Translations under genes and position numbers: made by a program | Assembly: GCF_000821185.2 (NCBI RefSeq) | Contig: NZ_CP050855.1 | Span: 2,046,001-2,110,000 of the forward strand | DNA from: Serratia symbiotica | Lineage (GTDB): Bacteria > Pseudomonadota > Gammaproteobacteria > Enterobacterales > Enterobacteriaceae | Reading direction: 5' to 3' | Length of the DNA: 64,000 nucleotides | Part shown: positions 10,347-20,014 of the stretch, one piece after another | How the letters are laid out: every line of letters starts with the position of its first letter | Numbering within the stretch: the stretch's first letter is position 1 | Notes under the pieces: generated by a model | Told to the model about the DNA's origin: nothing | Database searches by the model: none | Seen by the model: only the letters and a program-made list of their open reading frames with translations

Positions 10347-10997
10347 ATTTTTCTCCATAAAACACGTTCGTTTTTTTCAGGGTACCTGCTTGTTTATTTG
10401 AACGCTAACCTGCTCTTTACTGCTGAGGTTCTGTAACAGCTGAGCTGCCTCCAGCAGCAGCGTCTATTGGCACCAAGTTTAACAGTTTATTCGCAAGCCT
10501 GTGTTTTTGCTTGCGCAATGCTGCGCCTGATCGTAGGTTTTCCCGGTTGAGGCCTCTTTTGTCGCGTATTGCATCCCTCAGCAACGCCTGCCCGCCAAAC
10601 CAGCCAAAATACGCAGCAGACTGGCCTTAACTGCGCCGTTTGACCCTGCCACCTGAATGAATTTCGCCAGGATGCACCGAAAAGTTTAGCTTACTAAACA
10701 GGGAGCGTTCATCACGCACGCCACTCAAACCTTTGACTTGCCACATCTAAAGGTACTCATGTCTCTTTGGGATAGCGAATCCCCTAGCATAAGCCGCATG
10801 CAGCCCACCGCAGATGCTCCAAAGCAGCAATAGACGACAATGTGCCTGATACCTAGGAAAAAAACCGTGTTCACAGCCAGCCTAGCGAATAAATAGACGA
10901 GCACTTGGTGAGTAAATAAGCAAACGCACTGGTAAGTACTTATTCTGAGGGTAAGAAAAGGTATAATACTCTGCAGCTTAGGCTACCGTTCCGTAGA
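10347..10997. promoter_or_regulatory. Gene-free stretch ending in the tRNA-Arg promoter
   Basis: No convincing gene is seen. A 7-bp inverted repeat CGCAAGC/GCTTGCG lies at about 10492-10514. At 10962-10967 a perfect TATAAT sits about 30 bases upstream of the tRNA and is its likely -10 box. The -35 (CTTATT at 17-bp spacing) is poor. Confidence 0.45.
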
Positions 10998-11072
10998 GTC
11001 CCCGTAGTTAAACGGATATAACAAGCCCCTCCTAAGGGCTAATTACTGGTTCGATTCCAGTCGGGGACACCA
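10998..11072 (+). tRNA. argW: tRNA-Arg (anticodon CCT)
   Basis: The acceptor stem GTCCCCG/CGGGGAC closes perfectly. The anticodon stem AGCCC/GGGCT holds the loop CTCCTAA, giving anticodon CCT (AGG codon). The T arm CTGGTTCGATTCCAG is canonical and CCA is encoded at 11070-11072. E. coli argW also lies near mlaA and is an integration site for prophages. An integrase stub follows here too. Confidence 0.95.
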
Positions 11073-11241
11073 TTTTGCTGTCTATCAACGTCTACAAACA
11101 CCAGCTTTATCACACAAAATTAATGAGTTAACCAACCCATTTCGTTTACCAAATTCCACCCACCGCCACGCTTACTTGTTGGTATAAAAGTGGGTATGGT
11201 AAGTTCGATTTGGTTTGTACCAACACAGGAAGATGTATGCA

Positions 11242-11322
11242 ATGGCACTCACTGAGGCAAAGGTAAAGAAGACAAAACCTACCGATAAACCTGTGAAACT
11301 CACAGACTTGCCCCAGGATTAG
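11242..11322 (+). pseudogene. N-terminal stub of a tyrosine (P4-type) integrase
   Basis: ATG 11242 (or 11233) opens MALTEAKVKKTKPTDKPVKL and stops at TAG 11320. Only 26 codons remain of a ~400-residue enzyme. MALT-x-K-x4-KPTDKPYKLTD is the usual N-terminus of P4-like integrases, which sit just downstream of the tRNA gene they target. The frame ends where an IS3-family element begins, so the island was probably truncated by insertion or deletion. Confidence 0.75.
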
Positions 11323-11326
11323 ATAT

Positions 11327-11890
11327 AACGTTCAGTTAGCAATGTCAGTTTGTTTACTCCCGATTTCTCGGTTCCGCCATCTAGTTGCAAATTCATACGG
11401 CGTCAAATAATTCAGCGCTGAGTGCGGTCGGCACTCGCTGTGTTCCTTACGCCATTCATTGATTATTCCCCGCGCGTGACTGACATCACTGAACCCATGT
11501 TCATTAAGGCATTCATTGCTAAAACGTCCGTTAAAGCTCTCGATAAACCCGTTCTGTGTCGGCTTACCTGGCTGGTTCAATCGCAACTCCACACCATGCT
11601 CATCAGCCTACTGGTCTAGTATTACCCGGCAGGTAAATTCAGGCCCCTGATCTGTTCTTATCGTCACCGGATAGTCACGAAACAGCACAATATTGTCCAG
11701 AATGCGCACTACCTGAAGCCCCGAAATACTGAAGGTTACGGTGGCCATCAGGCACTCCTGCGTGAAATCATCCCCGTAGGTCAGGCACTTTATACGGCGC
11801 GACCCGTTACTAACGCATCCATAACGAAATCCATCGACCAGGTTAGGTTAGGAGCAGCCGGACGCAGTAGCGGCAAACGTTCTATTGCCA
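11327..11890 (-). mobile_element. Remnant of an IS3-family element, orfB catalytic part
   Basis: Minus-strand translation recovers the DDE integrase domain in pieces: WSMDFVMDAL (first Asp), IRTDQGPEFTC (second Asp), then ELRLNQPGKPTQNGFIESFN (Glu) and PHSALNYLTPYEFA. The TAG in LDQ*ADEHG and a frameshift near 11795 break it. orfA is missing. The sequence is most like the IS407 group. Confidence 0.8.
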
Positions 11891-11989
11891 ACCTGTAGTA
11901 GCGGCTAATCTGTTGAATCGACAGTTTTATCCATAGACATTAAATACCGGGTGGTCAGGTGATATCACTTATCTTCGCACAGCTCAGGG

Positions 11990-12415
11990 CTGGTTAAATT
12001 TGGTTATCGTCATGGATTCACGTTCAAGAAAAATAGTGAGTTGAGCCTTCTCAGACCAACCGGACAGCGCCATGACTATCCACACACTACGGCTGGCGGT
12101 CAATAAAAGACGGCCAACAGGCTCAGTAGTGCTCCATAGCGATCAAGATGCGCAGTATACCAGCGCTCAGTTCCAGCCCTGCCAGCAGGAACTTGATGTG
12201 ACAAGCAGCATGAGCTTAACGGCCTGGATAATGCTGTTACGGAGAGGCTTTTCCGCAGCTTGAAAGCTGAAGAGTTAACTCTCGTCGTTATGAAACTCGA
12301 AGTCAGGGTATTGCAGACGTTATCGATTATATCGACAATTTTTATAATCTGAAGTGTCGGCATTATCGGCTGGGAAATATACCGCCGGATGAATATGAAC
12401 GTCGATTACAATAAT
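11990..12415 (+). mobile_element. Remnant of a second, different IS3-family orfB
   Basis: Plus-strand pieces GSVVLHSDQDAQYTSAQFQ, LDNAVTERLFRSLKAEEL and DYIDNFYNLKCRHYRLGN form the C-terminal third of an IS3-type transposase. It contains at least two frameshifts near 12205 and 12285. It ends with TAA at about 12412. It faces the 11327-11890 remnant. Confidence 0.75.
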
Positions 12416-12486
12416 GTGCCTAAATCAGTGCCCGATGTTAGTTGACCATTACAGATGGTTTCAAACGGGTATTAATAGGAAGATAA

Positions 12487-12885
12487 GGTGATGCATCTAA
12501 TTAGTCGAACCTGTGTTTATCAATGAAGGAACCGATGATTTTTTCCTGCAACGCAATAGAGCGTGAGAAGCAGAGAGTTTTGCGAGCCACTCTTTTGATG
12601 CGGGTACTATTCGCTTCGACGCGAGCTTTTTAAAGTGCGGATAACCCTGTTGATACCGATTTTTAAGCGTCGTTGCTGTATCGCGAACCCCAGCGCCGTT
12701 GAAGGCCATATCAACGATTGGCTCTTTAACACCGGGCTTCCTGGCCTGATAAGTGTAGGTGAGCTGGGGAAACGCTTCTGGCATTGAGGGTTCTGACTAC
12801 CACGGCGAACCAGAGCAGAAGCACAACGGGGACAATGAACCATTAACGCAGGGCATGAGGAACCTAAAAACCGGTATTGTACAGC
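12487..12885 (-). mobile_element. IS1-family remnant (insA part)
   Basis: GGTGATGC at 12487 looks like an IS1 end. Minus-strand frames give [39 protein letters not shown] and FNGAGVRDTATTLK, the zinc-ribbon and HTH of InsA, split by a frameshift. A close relative occurs on plus at 40934-41212. It sits at the join between the mlaA/argW region and the lpxK-msbA region, which are far apart in E. coli. Confidence 0.7.
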
Positions 12886-12918
12886 AAATTCAGCCAATTA
12901 GAGACATCACCAGGGATG

Positions 12919-13899
12919 TCAATTACTCAGCAGGTTTTCAATTTTTTTCAACAATTGTTCCGCCTCGACAGATGGCAATACCGCATCAACTGGCAGATAC
13001 CACCAATTGGGCTGTGCAAAAGCATGGCATTTTACCGCATCCTTTTCCGTCATCAACAGCGTTTGCCCTACTGGCGTCAGCGCCGACAGTGACGCCAACT
13101 GGTACTTCTGATGATCGGCAAATGCCACTTCTTGTTCGACATCGGTTCCCAGCTTTTCCAACATGGCGAAAAAACGCGGTGGATGGCCGATACCCGCCAC
13201 CGCCACCACATGTGTTAATTCAGCCACTGGACAGCGCTCGCCACTGAGCATATTCACCGCCTCACGCGCGCGCAGGCGCATAGTGATTTCCCCCTCCTGC
13301 GCCACACCGCCGTTGGCAACGCACGCGTCCACGCTATTGAGACGCGCTGCGCGTTCACGCATCGGCCCTGCCGGTAGCCACCAACCGTTACCAAAGCGAC
13401 GTACGCCGTCGATCACGACCAGTTCGAAGTCACGCTGCAACGCATAATGCTGTAAGCCATCGTCAGTGATCACCACATCAAGCTGATGCTGCTGTAGTAA
13501 TGCCTGAATCGCATCAGATCGTTTAGGTGCAATAGCCACCGGTGCGCCGGTACGCTGATAAATCAGCACAGGCTCATCACCTGCCTCACGGGGGGAGGTG
13601 TTCTGACTAAGCACCAACGGATAAACCGCAGATTTGCCGCCGTAACCGCGTGACACTACACCAACCCGGTAACCTCGTTGCTGCAATTGCTCCACCAACC
13701 AGATCACTATCGGCGTTTTGCCATTACCACCAGCGGTGAGGTTGCCCACTATCACCACCGGAACCGGTGCGCGCCAGCTTTTACGCAGGCCGCAACGATA
13801 ACTAAGGCGGATCAGCGTACTGACTAGGCCATACAACCAAGACAACGGCAGCAATATCAGATAAAGCAGAGAGCTACCTGACCAGATGCGGTCAATCAT
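12919..13899 (-). CDS. lpxK: Tetraacyldisaccharide 4'-kinase
   Basis: Sixth enzyme of the Raetz lipid A pathway: phosphorylates the 4' position of tetraacyldisaccharide 1-phosphate at the inner membrane. The 326-residue protein has an N-terminal membrane segment ([20 protein letters not shown]) and the P-loop [12 protein letters not shown] near residue 56. Its ATG overlaps the msbA stop by four bases, so the two are translationally coupled, as in E. coli. ycaR and kdsB, expected downstream, are replaced by an IS1 scar. Confidence 0.96.
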   Translation of the reverse strand: MIDRIWSGSSLLYLILLPLSWLYGLVSTLIRLSYRCGLRKSWRAPVPVVIVGNLTAGGNGKTPIVIWLVEQLQQRGYRVGVVSRGYGGKSAVYPLVLSQNTSPREAGDEPVLIYQRTGAPVAIAPKRSDAIQALLQQHQLDVVITDDGLQHYALQRDFELVVIDGVRRFGNGWWLPAGPMRERAARLNSVDACVANGGVAQEGEITMRLRAREAVNMLSGERCPVAELTHVVAVAGIGHPPRFFAMLEKLGTDVEQEVAFADHQKYQLASLSALTPVGQTLLMTEKDAVKCHAFAQPNWWYLPVDAVLPSVEAEQLLKKIENLLSN

Positions 13900-15647
13900 T
13901 CTTGACCAAATTGCAAACGATACAATTGCGCATAGACACCTTGCCCGTCGAGTAATGCAACATGTTCACCACGTTCAACAATGCGACCTTCCTCGATCAC
14001 CAGAATTTCATCCGCCTTTTCAATCGTTGACAAACGGTGGGCGATCACCAACGAAGTGCGATCTTTCTGCAATTCGTCCAACGCCGCCTGAATAGCGCGT
14101 TCAGACTCCGTATCCAGTGCTGAAGTTGCCTCATCCAGGATCAAGATCGGGCAATCACGCAGCAGTGCACGCGCGATGGCGATGCGCTGGCGTTGACCAC
14201 CGGACAGCGTTACGCCGTTCTCGCCGATTACCGTATCCAACCCATTCTCCATCTTATCGATAAAGTCCATCGCATAGGCCATACGCGCCGCTTTCTCGAT
14301 TTCTTCGCGGCTATAGCGTGCTTCATGTGCGTAAGCAATATTATTAGCGATGGTGTCGTTGAACAGATGAACGTTTTGAGAAACCAGCGCGACCTGATCA
14401 CGTAGAGAAGCCAACGTATATTCACGCAGATCATGCCCATCCATCAGGATCTCACCTTCCTGAATATCGTAGAAACGGGTCAATAAGTTGGCAATTGTCG
14501 ACTTGCCAGAACCGGATCGGCCTACCAATGCCACAGTTTTACCTTCCGAAATGCTCAGGTTGATATTACGCAGCGCCGGGATTTCTCTACCTGGGTAATA
14601 GAAGGTCACGTTACGGAATTCGATATCGCCTTTCGCACGCGCCACTTGGCAAGTGCCGGTATCTTTCTCCTGCTCCATATCCAAAATTGAGAACAAGGTC
14701 TGGCAGGCCGCCATACCGCGCTGGAACTGGGCGTTAACGTTAGTTAGCGATTTCAGCGGACGCATCAAGGCGATCATGGAAGAGAACACCACGGTAATAG
14801 TACCAGCGGTAAGCGTTTCCATCACACTCGGGAAGCTGGCGGCATACAGTACAAAGGCCAAGGCTAAAGAGGCGATCAGTTGGATGATAGGGTCGGAGAT
14901 GGAGGAAGCGGATACCAACTTCATACCCTGTTGGCGCATGCGATTGCTAACCGAGTTGAAGCGATCGGTTTCGACCTGTTGCCCGCCAAAAATCAGTACC
15001 TCTTTATGCCCCTTCAGCATTTGCTCGGCACTGGTGGTCACTTGCCCCATAGTATTTTGCATGTTTTTGCTGATATTACGGAACCGCTTGGACACGATGC
15101 GGATCGCAATTGACACGATAGGTGACAGCACGATCAGGATCACCGAAAGCTGCCAACTGTAATAAAACATCATGCAGAACAGTGCAATAATCGATGCGCT
15201 TTCACGCACCACAGTCACCAGCGCGCTGGAAGAGGATGATGCTACCTGCTCTGAATCGTAGGTAATACGCGACAACAACGTGCCAGTGGACTGTTGATCA
15301 AAGAAAGAAACCGGCATTCTCATCATGTGGCCAAATAGACGGCGACGCATATGCATCACCACCATGCCGGAAACCCAGGAAATGCAATAGCTGGAAATAA
15401 AGCTGGTTGTACCGCGCACCACCATCAAACCAATAATGGCCATCGGCATCCACTGTAGGATACTATTCTCGGTTTTTCCAAAACCGTCATCCAATAAAGG
15501 TTTAAGCAAAGACAGCATAAAGGCGTCGCTGCCCGCGTTGATAATTAATGCTACACCAGCCAGAATCAAGCCGGCCCTAAAAGGCGTGATCATCGGCCAG
15601 AGGCGACGGAAAGTCTGCCAGGTGGAGAGATCATTATCATTCATCAT
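13896..15647 (-). CDS. msbA: MsbA, lipid A core flippase (ABC transporter)
   Basis: Homodimeric inner-membrane ABC exporter that flips core-lipid A to the periplasmic leaflet. The 583 residues (E. coli 582) contain six N-terminal membrane helices followed by one nucleotide-binding domain. That domain has Walker [10 protein letters not shown], signature LSGGQRQR and Walker [13 protein letters not shown]. It precedes lpxK with a 4-base overlap, and comEC lies 35 bases upstream on the same strand. Confidence 0.97.
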   Translation of the reverse strand: MMNDNDLSTWQTFRRLWPMITPFRAGLILAGVALIINAGSDAFMLSLLKPLLDDGFGKTENSILQWMPMAIIGLMVVRGTTSFISSYCISWVSGMVVMHMRRRLFGHMMRMPVSFFDQQSTGTLLSRITYDSEQVASSSSSALVTVVRESASIIALFCMMFYYSWQLSVILIVLSPIVSIAIRIVSKRFRNISKNMQNTMGQVTTSAEQMLKGHKEVLIFGGQQVETDRFNSVSNRMRQQGMKLVSASSISDPIIQLIASLALAFVLYAASFPSVMETLTAGTITVVFSSMIALMRPLKSLTNVNAQFQRGMAACQTLFSILDMEQEKDTGTCQVARAKGDIEFRNVTFYYPGREIPALRNINLSISEGKTVALVGRSGSGKSTIANLLTRFYDIQEGEILMDGHDLREYTLASLRDQVALVSQNVHLFNDTIANNIAYAHEARYSREEIEKAARMAYAMDFIDKMENGLDTVIGENGVTLSGGQRQRIAIARALLRDCPILILDEATSALDTESERAIQAALDELQKDRTSLVIAHRLSTIEKADEILVIEEGRIVERGEHVALLDGQGVYAQLYRLQFGQE

Positions 15648-15682
15648 GCAAATACCAGCATCGGAAGAAATAGCGGCTTATT

Positions 15683-17974
15683 TTACTCATTATCACCCTC
15701 TACGCCAAACCGCTGGTGGTACCAACGGGGCATTAATTGTTCTCGAAAGCCTTTAATTTGCCAATCGTTGTCGAAAAAAAGTACCGATACCTGGCCTGAG
15801 TAGGAAGTATCGCGCCATATGATGCCATTTTCCAGATATCTGGCGACAACCTTCACCGCAGGTAATCGCCATTTGTGGTAACGAGATGCCGAAGCCAACG
15901 CTGCTTCAGGGGCAACCGCACGCAAAAAAGGCGGCGTTGAAGAGGTTTTACTGCCGTGGTGCGGAACTTGCAGTACGGTAACCGCCAGCTTATCGCGCTG
16001 TAACCTGAGCAACTGTGCCTCCGCTTTCTTTTCCACGTCGCCAGTCAGTAATAAGCTAAATTGGCCGCCATCCACGCGGATCACACAGGAGTCATCATTG
16101 ACCGGTCTTTTCAGCGCTTTCGGTGGCCACAACACCTCAAATTGCAGCGATTGCCACTGCCAGCTTTCACCGGCTACGCAAGGTAAATGGCCTGAATGAA
16201 GTATCGGGCTGCGTACCCTCGCCCGTGGAAACGCCTGCTGCACATCTTCCAGCCCGCCGATATGATCAAGATGATCATGGCTGATGATAATATGTTCCAG
16301 TTCGATACCCCGCCAATTTAGCATAGGCAAAATATGGCGTTCGGCAGCACTACCTGTTGCCCAGCGATCACCTGTATCAAACAGTACCCCTTTGCCATTT
16401 CGCTCGATCACTACCGCCAGGCCATGGCCTACGTCCAGCATATCTACCCGCCAACGGTATGCGGGTTCTTTTTCGCGCCATAGCACGCAACAGATCGCTA
16501 CCGTGAGCCATCCCGACGCATAACGCCACCACCAGTGAAAACGCCAGCAAATCACCAGTAGCCAGCCCGCAACGCTAGCCAACAGTGAGGCAGCGCCTAG
16601 ATCGATCCAGCCGCGCTGCATATATTGCAGTGGAGTAAAGACCCACATCAGTGTCAGATCGGCCAGGCCCCATAGCCCACTGCCCAATGCTGGCAAAGCA
16701 CCGCAGATCACCGCCAGTAGAATCAACGGCACCGTCACTAGCGAAACCACTGGCACAGCCCACAAGTTGGCCGGCATTGAGGTTAACGTCAGGCCAAGAA
16801 ACAACGCTGCTTGCATCGGCACCAGCAATAACGTGATGCCAAACTGGATATGCAGCCAACGCACTGGTACCCAATACCAAGCGGAGCGGAAACGCGCGCT
16901 TAACGGCACCCATTCGAACCAGAAAATCAGGCAAGCGACCGCCAATACCGATAGCCAGAAACTGTCCGACAGTACCGCCAACGGATCGCATAGCAGAATT
17001 AACCCTACACACCATAGCCACACCTGCCAAGAAACGCAGTGAACACCACGTAGACGCAGCAGCATCCACAGTGTCAATGCCAGTGCGGTGCGTACCGCCG
17101 GAGGCTGTGCGCCAGCCAGCCAAACATACACCAACGTACCGAGCCAACTGGCTATAAGAGGGAAACGGTAGCCAATCAGGTGGGCAGGCAATAGCCACTG
17201 AGCCGCCCGCAATACCGCCCAAATTAGGATAGCCGCCATAGTCACATGCAAGCCTGAAATGGCCATCAGGTGCGCAATGCCAGTTTTTAGCATCAAAGTG
17301 CGCAACGTGGGTTCCAGCGAGCCTCGTTCACCAAAGGCCAAAGCCAGCAGTACCGATTTGTAGCGCAAGTCAGCCATGTTGTTCTCTGCATGGCTGATAA
17401 TGCGTTGCCGCCAATTGCAGTTACCGTCAAGCAGGCTGGCATGCTTGACTTGACCAGTCAGTGGCTGACGTTGTGCCATCGACCAACGTTGGCTGTCAAA
17501 CCCACCTTGGTTCAACTTGCCATGCACCGGCCTCAGGCGCAGCCGAAGCTGCCAACGCTGTCCAGCGCACAATCGTTGTTCATCCGGCTGCCAAGTCGTG
17601 GTGAAGGCGATGGATGGGGTGAGCCAACGTCCGTTAACTTGTTCTATTCGCATCCGCGTTTGTTTGCTGGCCGCAGGTAGCAGAGTAACGCCGATAACCT
17701 GTACCACTGCCGCCACCTCAGGGCCACGGCTCAACCGTTCAGCTTGCCCCAGCATATTTCCAGCATTGAAAACCGCCCACAGAAATCCCAACGATCCCCA
17801 ACCGATAAATTGACAAGCGACCCGGCGGACACGCAGCATCAGGCTGAAAGGCAAAACAACCAGCCATGTTGTCAACATATCAGGCAATTGTGGCAGTACC
17901 AGCAAGGGCAAAATGCCACAGACAATGGCAATAACCGCCAGATCCAACGAGATTTTGATCGGCCTTTCTCCCAT
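15683..17974 (-). CDS. ycaI: ComEC/Rec2-family DNA internalisation protein (YcaI)
   Basis: Polytopic inner-membrane channel that brings single-stranded DNA into the cytoplasm in competent bacteria; its role in enterobacteria is poorly defined. The 763 residues (E. coli YcaI 754) include an N-terminal helical region, the competence domain with AISGLHVTMAAILIW, and a C-terminal metallo-beta-lactamase domain with HDHLDHIGG and LLTGDVEKKAE. It is uninterrupted, which is notable next to the decay elsewhere. Confidence 0.93.
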   Translation of the reverse strand: MGERPIKISLDLAVIAIVCGILPLLVLPQLPDMLTTWLVVLPFSLMLRVRRVACQFIGWGSLGFLWAVFNAGNMLGQAERLSRGPEVAAVVQVIGVTLLPAASKQTRMRIEQVNGRWLTPSIAFTTTWQPDEQRLCAGQRWQLRLRLRPVHGKLNQGGFDSQRWSMAQRQPLTGQVKHASLLDGNCNWRQRIISHAENNMADLRYKSVLLALAFGERGSLEPTLRTLMLKTGIAHLMAISGLHVTMAAILIWAVLRAAQWLLPAHLIGYRFPLIASWLGTLVYVWLAGAQPPAVRTALALTLWMLLRLRGVHCVSWQVWLWCVGLILLCDPLAVLSDSFWLSVLAVACLIFWFEWVPLSARFRSAWYWVPVRWLHIQFGITLLLVPMQAALFLGLTLTSMPANLWAVPVVSLVTVPLILLAVICGALPALGSGLWGLADLTLMWVFTPLQYMQRGWIDLGAASLLASVAGWLLVICWRFHWWWRYASGWLTVAICCVLWREKEPAYRWRVDMLDVGHGLAVVIERNGKGVLFDTGDRWATGSAAERHILPMLNWRGIELEHIIISHDHLDHIGGLEDVQQAFPRARVRSPILHSGHLPCVAGESWQWQSLQFEVLWPPKALKRPVNDDSCVIRVDGGQFSLLLTGDVEKKAEAQLLRLQRDKLAVTVLQVPHHGSKTSSTPPFLRAVAPEAALASASRYHKWRLPAVKVVARYLENGIIWRDTSYSGQVSVLFFDNDWQIKGFREQLMPRWYHQRFGVEGDNE

Positions 17975-18176
17975 TAAACAAACAATGCGCAGCCGCGTAT
18001 TACAGCTAGCAGGCGGGATTGTTCACCTTTCATTCGGCAAGTGCCAGCGTCCTTGCGATGACTCGCGATAAACGCCGCAGATTAGCGATTCAGGTTTCAT
18101 TCATTGATGTTGAACCAAGGCATGGCACGCAAGAAGAAGTCAGGTGGGAGGAGCAGAAAATGACTAAACAGCAAGC

Positions 18177-18199
18177 AAATAAAACGGTGCCCTGAGGCA
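18177..18199. terminator. Left half of a terminator hairpin split by the IS4-family element
   Basis: The 15-base arm AAATAAAACGGTGCC (18177-18191) pairs perfectly with GGCACCGTTTTATTT at 19620-19634. The target duplication TGCCCTGAGGCA is at 18188-18199. Removing the element and one duplicate restores a 15-bp stem with a CTGA loop and an A-run/T-run on both sides: a bidirectional terminator between ihfB and comEC. Confidence 0.8.
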
Positions 18200-19611
18200 T
18201 AATGCTTGTCAGTTAAGCTTTTGAGGACGCCGCAACGGGTAACGTTGCGGCTTCTTTTTTACCGCTCTTGGATAATGTCTTTGCCGTCGGGCTGGCAGGA
18301 CGAAGCTTTCAGCCATCGCCAGGATTTCATTCATCACTTTCGGCACCTTTCCCGGAGCCACCGCTGGCAGTATGCTCAGTTGCGCTGTTAGATACAGTGC
18401 AGCCTGTTTAAACCCTATCTGGTAAGGCTCCACGTTTTTCAGGCTGTAAGCCATCTGTGCCATCATGAACCTCAGCAGGTTATAAGCCAGCACTACACCC
18501 CAGAGTTCCTGTCTTATTAGCTCTGGCTTTCTGCTTCTCAGCGTCAGTTCATTTTGCAACAGATGCTGTTTCATTTCTCTGAAGCCATGCTCGATTTCCC
18601 AACGCTGCCCGTACAGGTCAACGATATCAGCTTTAGGGTAACGTAACGGATCGCACATTGACGTCAGGATCTGTATTGTTTTTCCGTTGATTTCTTTACT
18701 TATCAACCTCGCCGTCAGTGTTTGAGGCGCATCTTTCCATTTCTTACGGGCCTGAGGGGGTAAGCTGAGTTCGACCAGTTCATGTCCTGCACCCAGCTTC
18801 TCGCGCACCTGATACTGCGCGCCTTTGCGCAGTGGGATCATCCAGTGTTTTTCTGTTCCTGATGACCACCAGTGGTGAAGCAACCCGAGTGCATAGAAGC
18901 CTTTATCCAGTATCGTCAGTGAGTGGTCCTGCGTCTGCCCGGCCAATTGAGCGGCAAGGTCAACTTCGCTGGTTTCTGACACGCTGCCAAAGCTCACACC
19001 GGATAACAGATGACTGGTCACTTCCATCTGACAGACCATACGCAGCTGTGGCCAGTCGGACTGGGCATACTCATTAGCTGTTCGTCCAAAAGCAGCATCA
19101 TTTTCCGGCGTGTCCGGTGTTCTCCACAGAGTGCTGTCTACAGCCATCAATGTCAGACCGTTCCAGTGGGATAACGGTGTTTTCTCGAACCAGAGTTGGC
19201 GTGTTTTCTCGAAAACCAGTCTAACCACATCTTCCCCGAGCCGCTGACGGGCTTGTACCACGGCGTTGGGTGCGACAAAAGGACGCTTACCCGGCAGCAT
19301 AATATCGAGATGTGAAACCAACTGATTCATGGAAAATGAGCGGAACAAGGACATACCGGCGACAGCCCAGACCATCATCTCCATGGGGAGACGGCGCTTG
19401 CGAAGCGTCACGACCCCGGTATCAGCCAGGCACTCATCGATAAGCTCAGGTGAGAGCAAATCAGACAGTGCAGCAAACTCTTTAGGAGAGAATTTAAGAA
19501 CGGCATCAAGCGCCTGACTCAGTAACATAAAAAAATCCGTAATCTCAGGGAGATTACGGATTTTCACACAGAGGTAGGATCGTTCAAGTGATCCTTAACT
19601 GATCGGCATTA
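18200..19611 (-). mobile_element. Intact IS4-family insertion sequence (1412 bp)
   Basis: The element is bounded by inverted repeats: left TAATGCTTGTCAGTTAAG, right (reverse-complemented) TAATGCCGATCAGTTAAG. It is flanked by an exact 12-base target duplication TGCCCTGAGGCA at 18188-18199 and 19612-19623. Size and termini match the IS4 group. It carries one full-length transposase gene. A perfect duplication and open frame indicate a recent insertion. Confidence 0.92.
18209..19567 (-). CDS. IS4-family transposase
   Basis: A 452-residue DDE transposase of the IS4 group. The catalytic triad is visible: Asp in LMAVDSTLWRTPDT, Asp in SLTILDKGFYALG, and the YREK motif as YGQRWEIEHGFREMKQHLL. No stop or shift is present, so the element is probably active. 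The gene nearly fills the element. Confidence 0.93.
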   Translation of the reverse strand: MKIRNLPEITDFFMLLSQALDAVLKFSPKEFAALSDLLSPELIDECLADTGVVTLRKRRLPMEMMVWAVAGMSLFRSFSMNQLVSHLDIMLPGKRPFVAPNAVVQARQRLGEDVVRLVFEKTRQLWFEKTPLSHWNGLTLMAVDSTLWRTPDTPENDAAFGRTANEYAQSDWPQLRMVCQMEVTSHLLSGVSFGSVSETSEVDLAAQLAGQTQDHSLTILDKGFYALGLLHHWWSSGTEKHWMIPLRKGAQYQVREKLGAGHELVELSLPPQARKKWKDAPQTLTARLISKEINGKTIQILTSMCDPLRYPKADIVDLYGQRWEIEHGFREMKQHLLQNELTLRSRKPELIRQELWGVVLAYNLLRFMMAQMAYSLKNVEPYQIGFKQAALYLTAQLSILPAVAPGKVPKVMNEILAMAESFVLPARRQRHYPRAVKKKPQRYPLRRPQKLN

Positions 19612-19634
19612 TGCCCTGAGGCACCGTTTTATTT
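19612..19634. terminator. Right half of the split terminator hairpin
   Basis: This holds the second copy of the target duplication and the arm GGCACCGTTTTATTT (19620-19634), followed by further T residues. It lies 35 bases past the ihfB stop. Even alone, the T-rich arm no longer has its partner close by, so ihfB termination may now depend on the IS. Confidence 0.75.
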
Positions 19635-19668
19635 TTTTACCAGCAAAAACTTATGGAAAGTTCAGCGA

Positions 19669-19953
19669 TTAGCCGTAGATATTGGCGCGATCACGTAACT
19701 CTTTACCAGGCTTAAAGTGAGGAACGTACTTACCATCCAGCTCCACTTTATCACCCGTTTTTGGGTTGCGACCCACACGCGGGGCACGGTAGTGAAGAGA
19801 AAAACTGCCAAATCCACGGATCTCAATGCGTTCACCATCAGCCAATGTTACAGCCATATGTTCAAGCATCTCTTTCACTGCATCCTCAACGGTCTTCGCA
19901 GGGATATGAGATTGCTGACTAGCAAGTCTTTCGATAAGTTCAGACTTGGTCAT
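19669..19953 (-). CDS. ihfB: Integration host factor beta subunit
   Basis: DNA-bending nucleoid protein that pairs with IhfA. The 94 residues equal E. coli, from [19 protein letters not shown] to [12 protein letters not shown]. The DNA-clamping arm [12 protein letters not shown] with the intercalating proline region is intact. The longer frame upstream (to 20133) overlaps rpsA and is not the start. It follows rpsA, as in E. coli. Confidence 0.98.
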   Translation of the reverse strand: MTKSELIERLASQQSHIPAKTVEDAVKEMLEHMAVTLADGERIEIRGFGSFSLHYRAPRVGRNPKTGDKVELDGKYVPHFKPGKELRDRANIYG

Positions 19954-19988
19954 AATTCCTCCAAGATTTGCAGCTAAACTACCGTATC

Positions 19989-20007
19989 GGGCGGCCAGAA
20001 ACCGCCC
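19989..20007 (-). terminator. Hairpin between rpsA and ihfB
   Basis: The stem GGGCGG/CCGCCC with a 7-base loop begins eight bases after the rpsA stop. The minus strand continues ATACGGTAGTTT, a weak T tract, so it may be a partial terminator or an mRNA 3'-end stabiliser before ihfB. Confidence 0.5.
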
Positions 20008-20014
20008 CCCGTCA

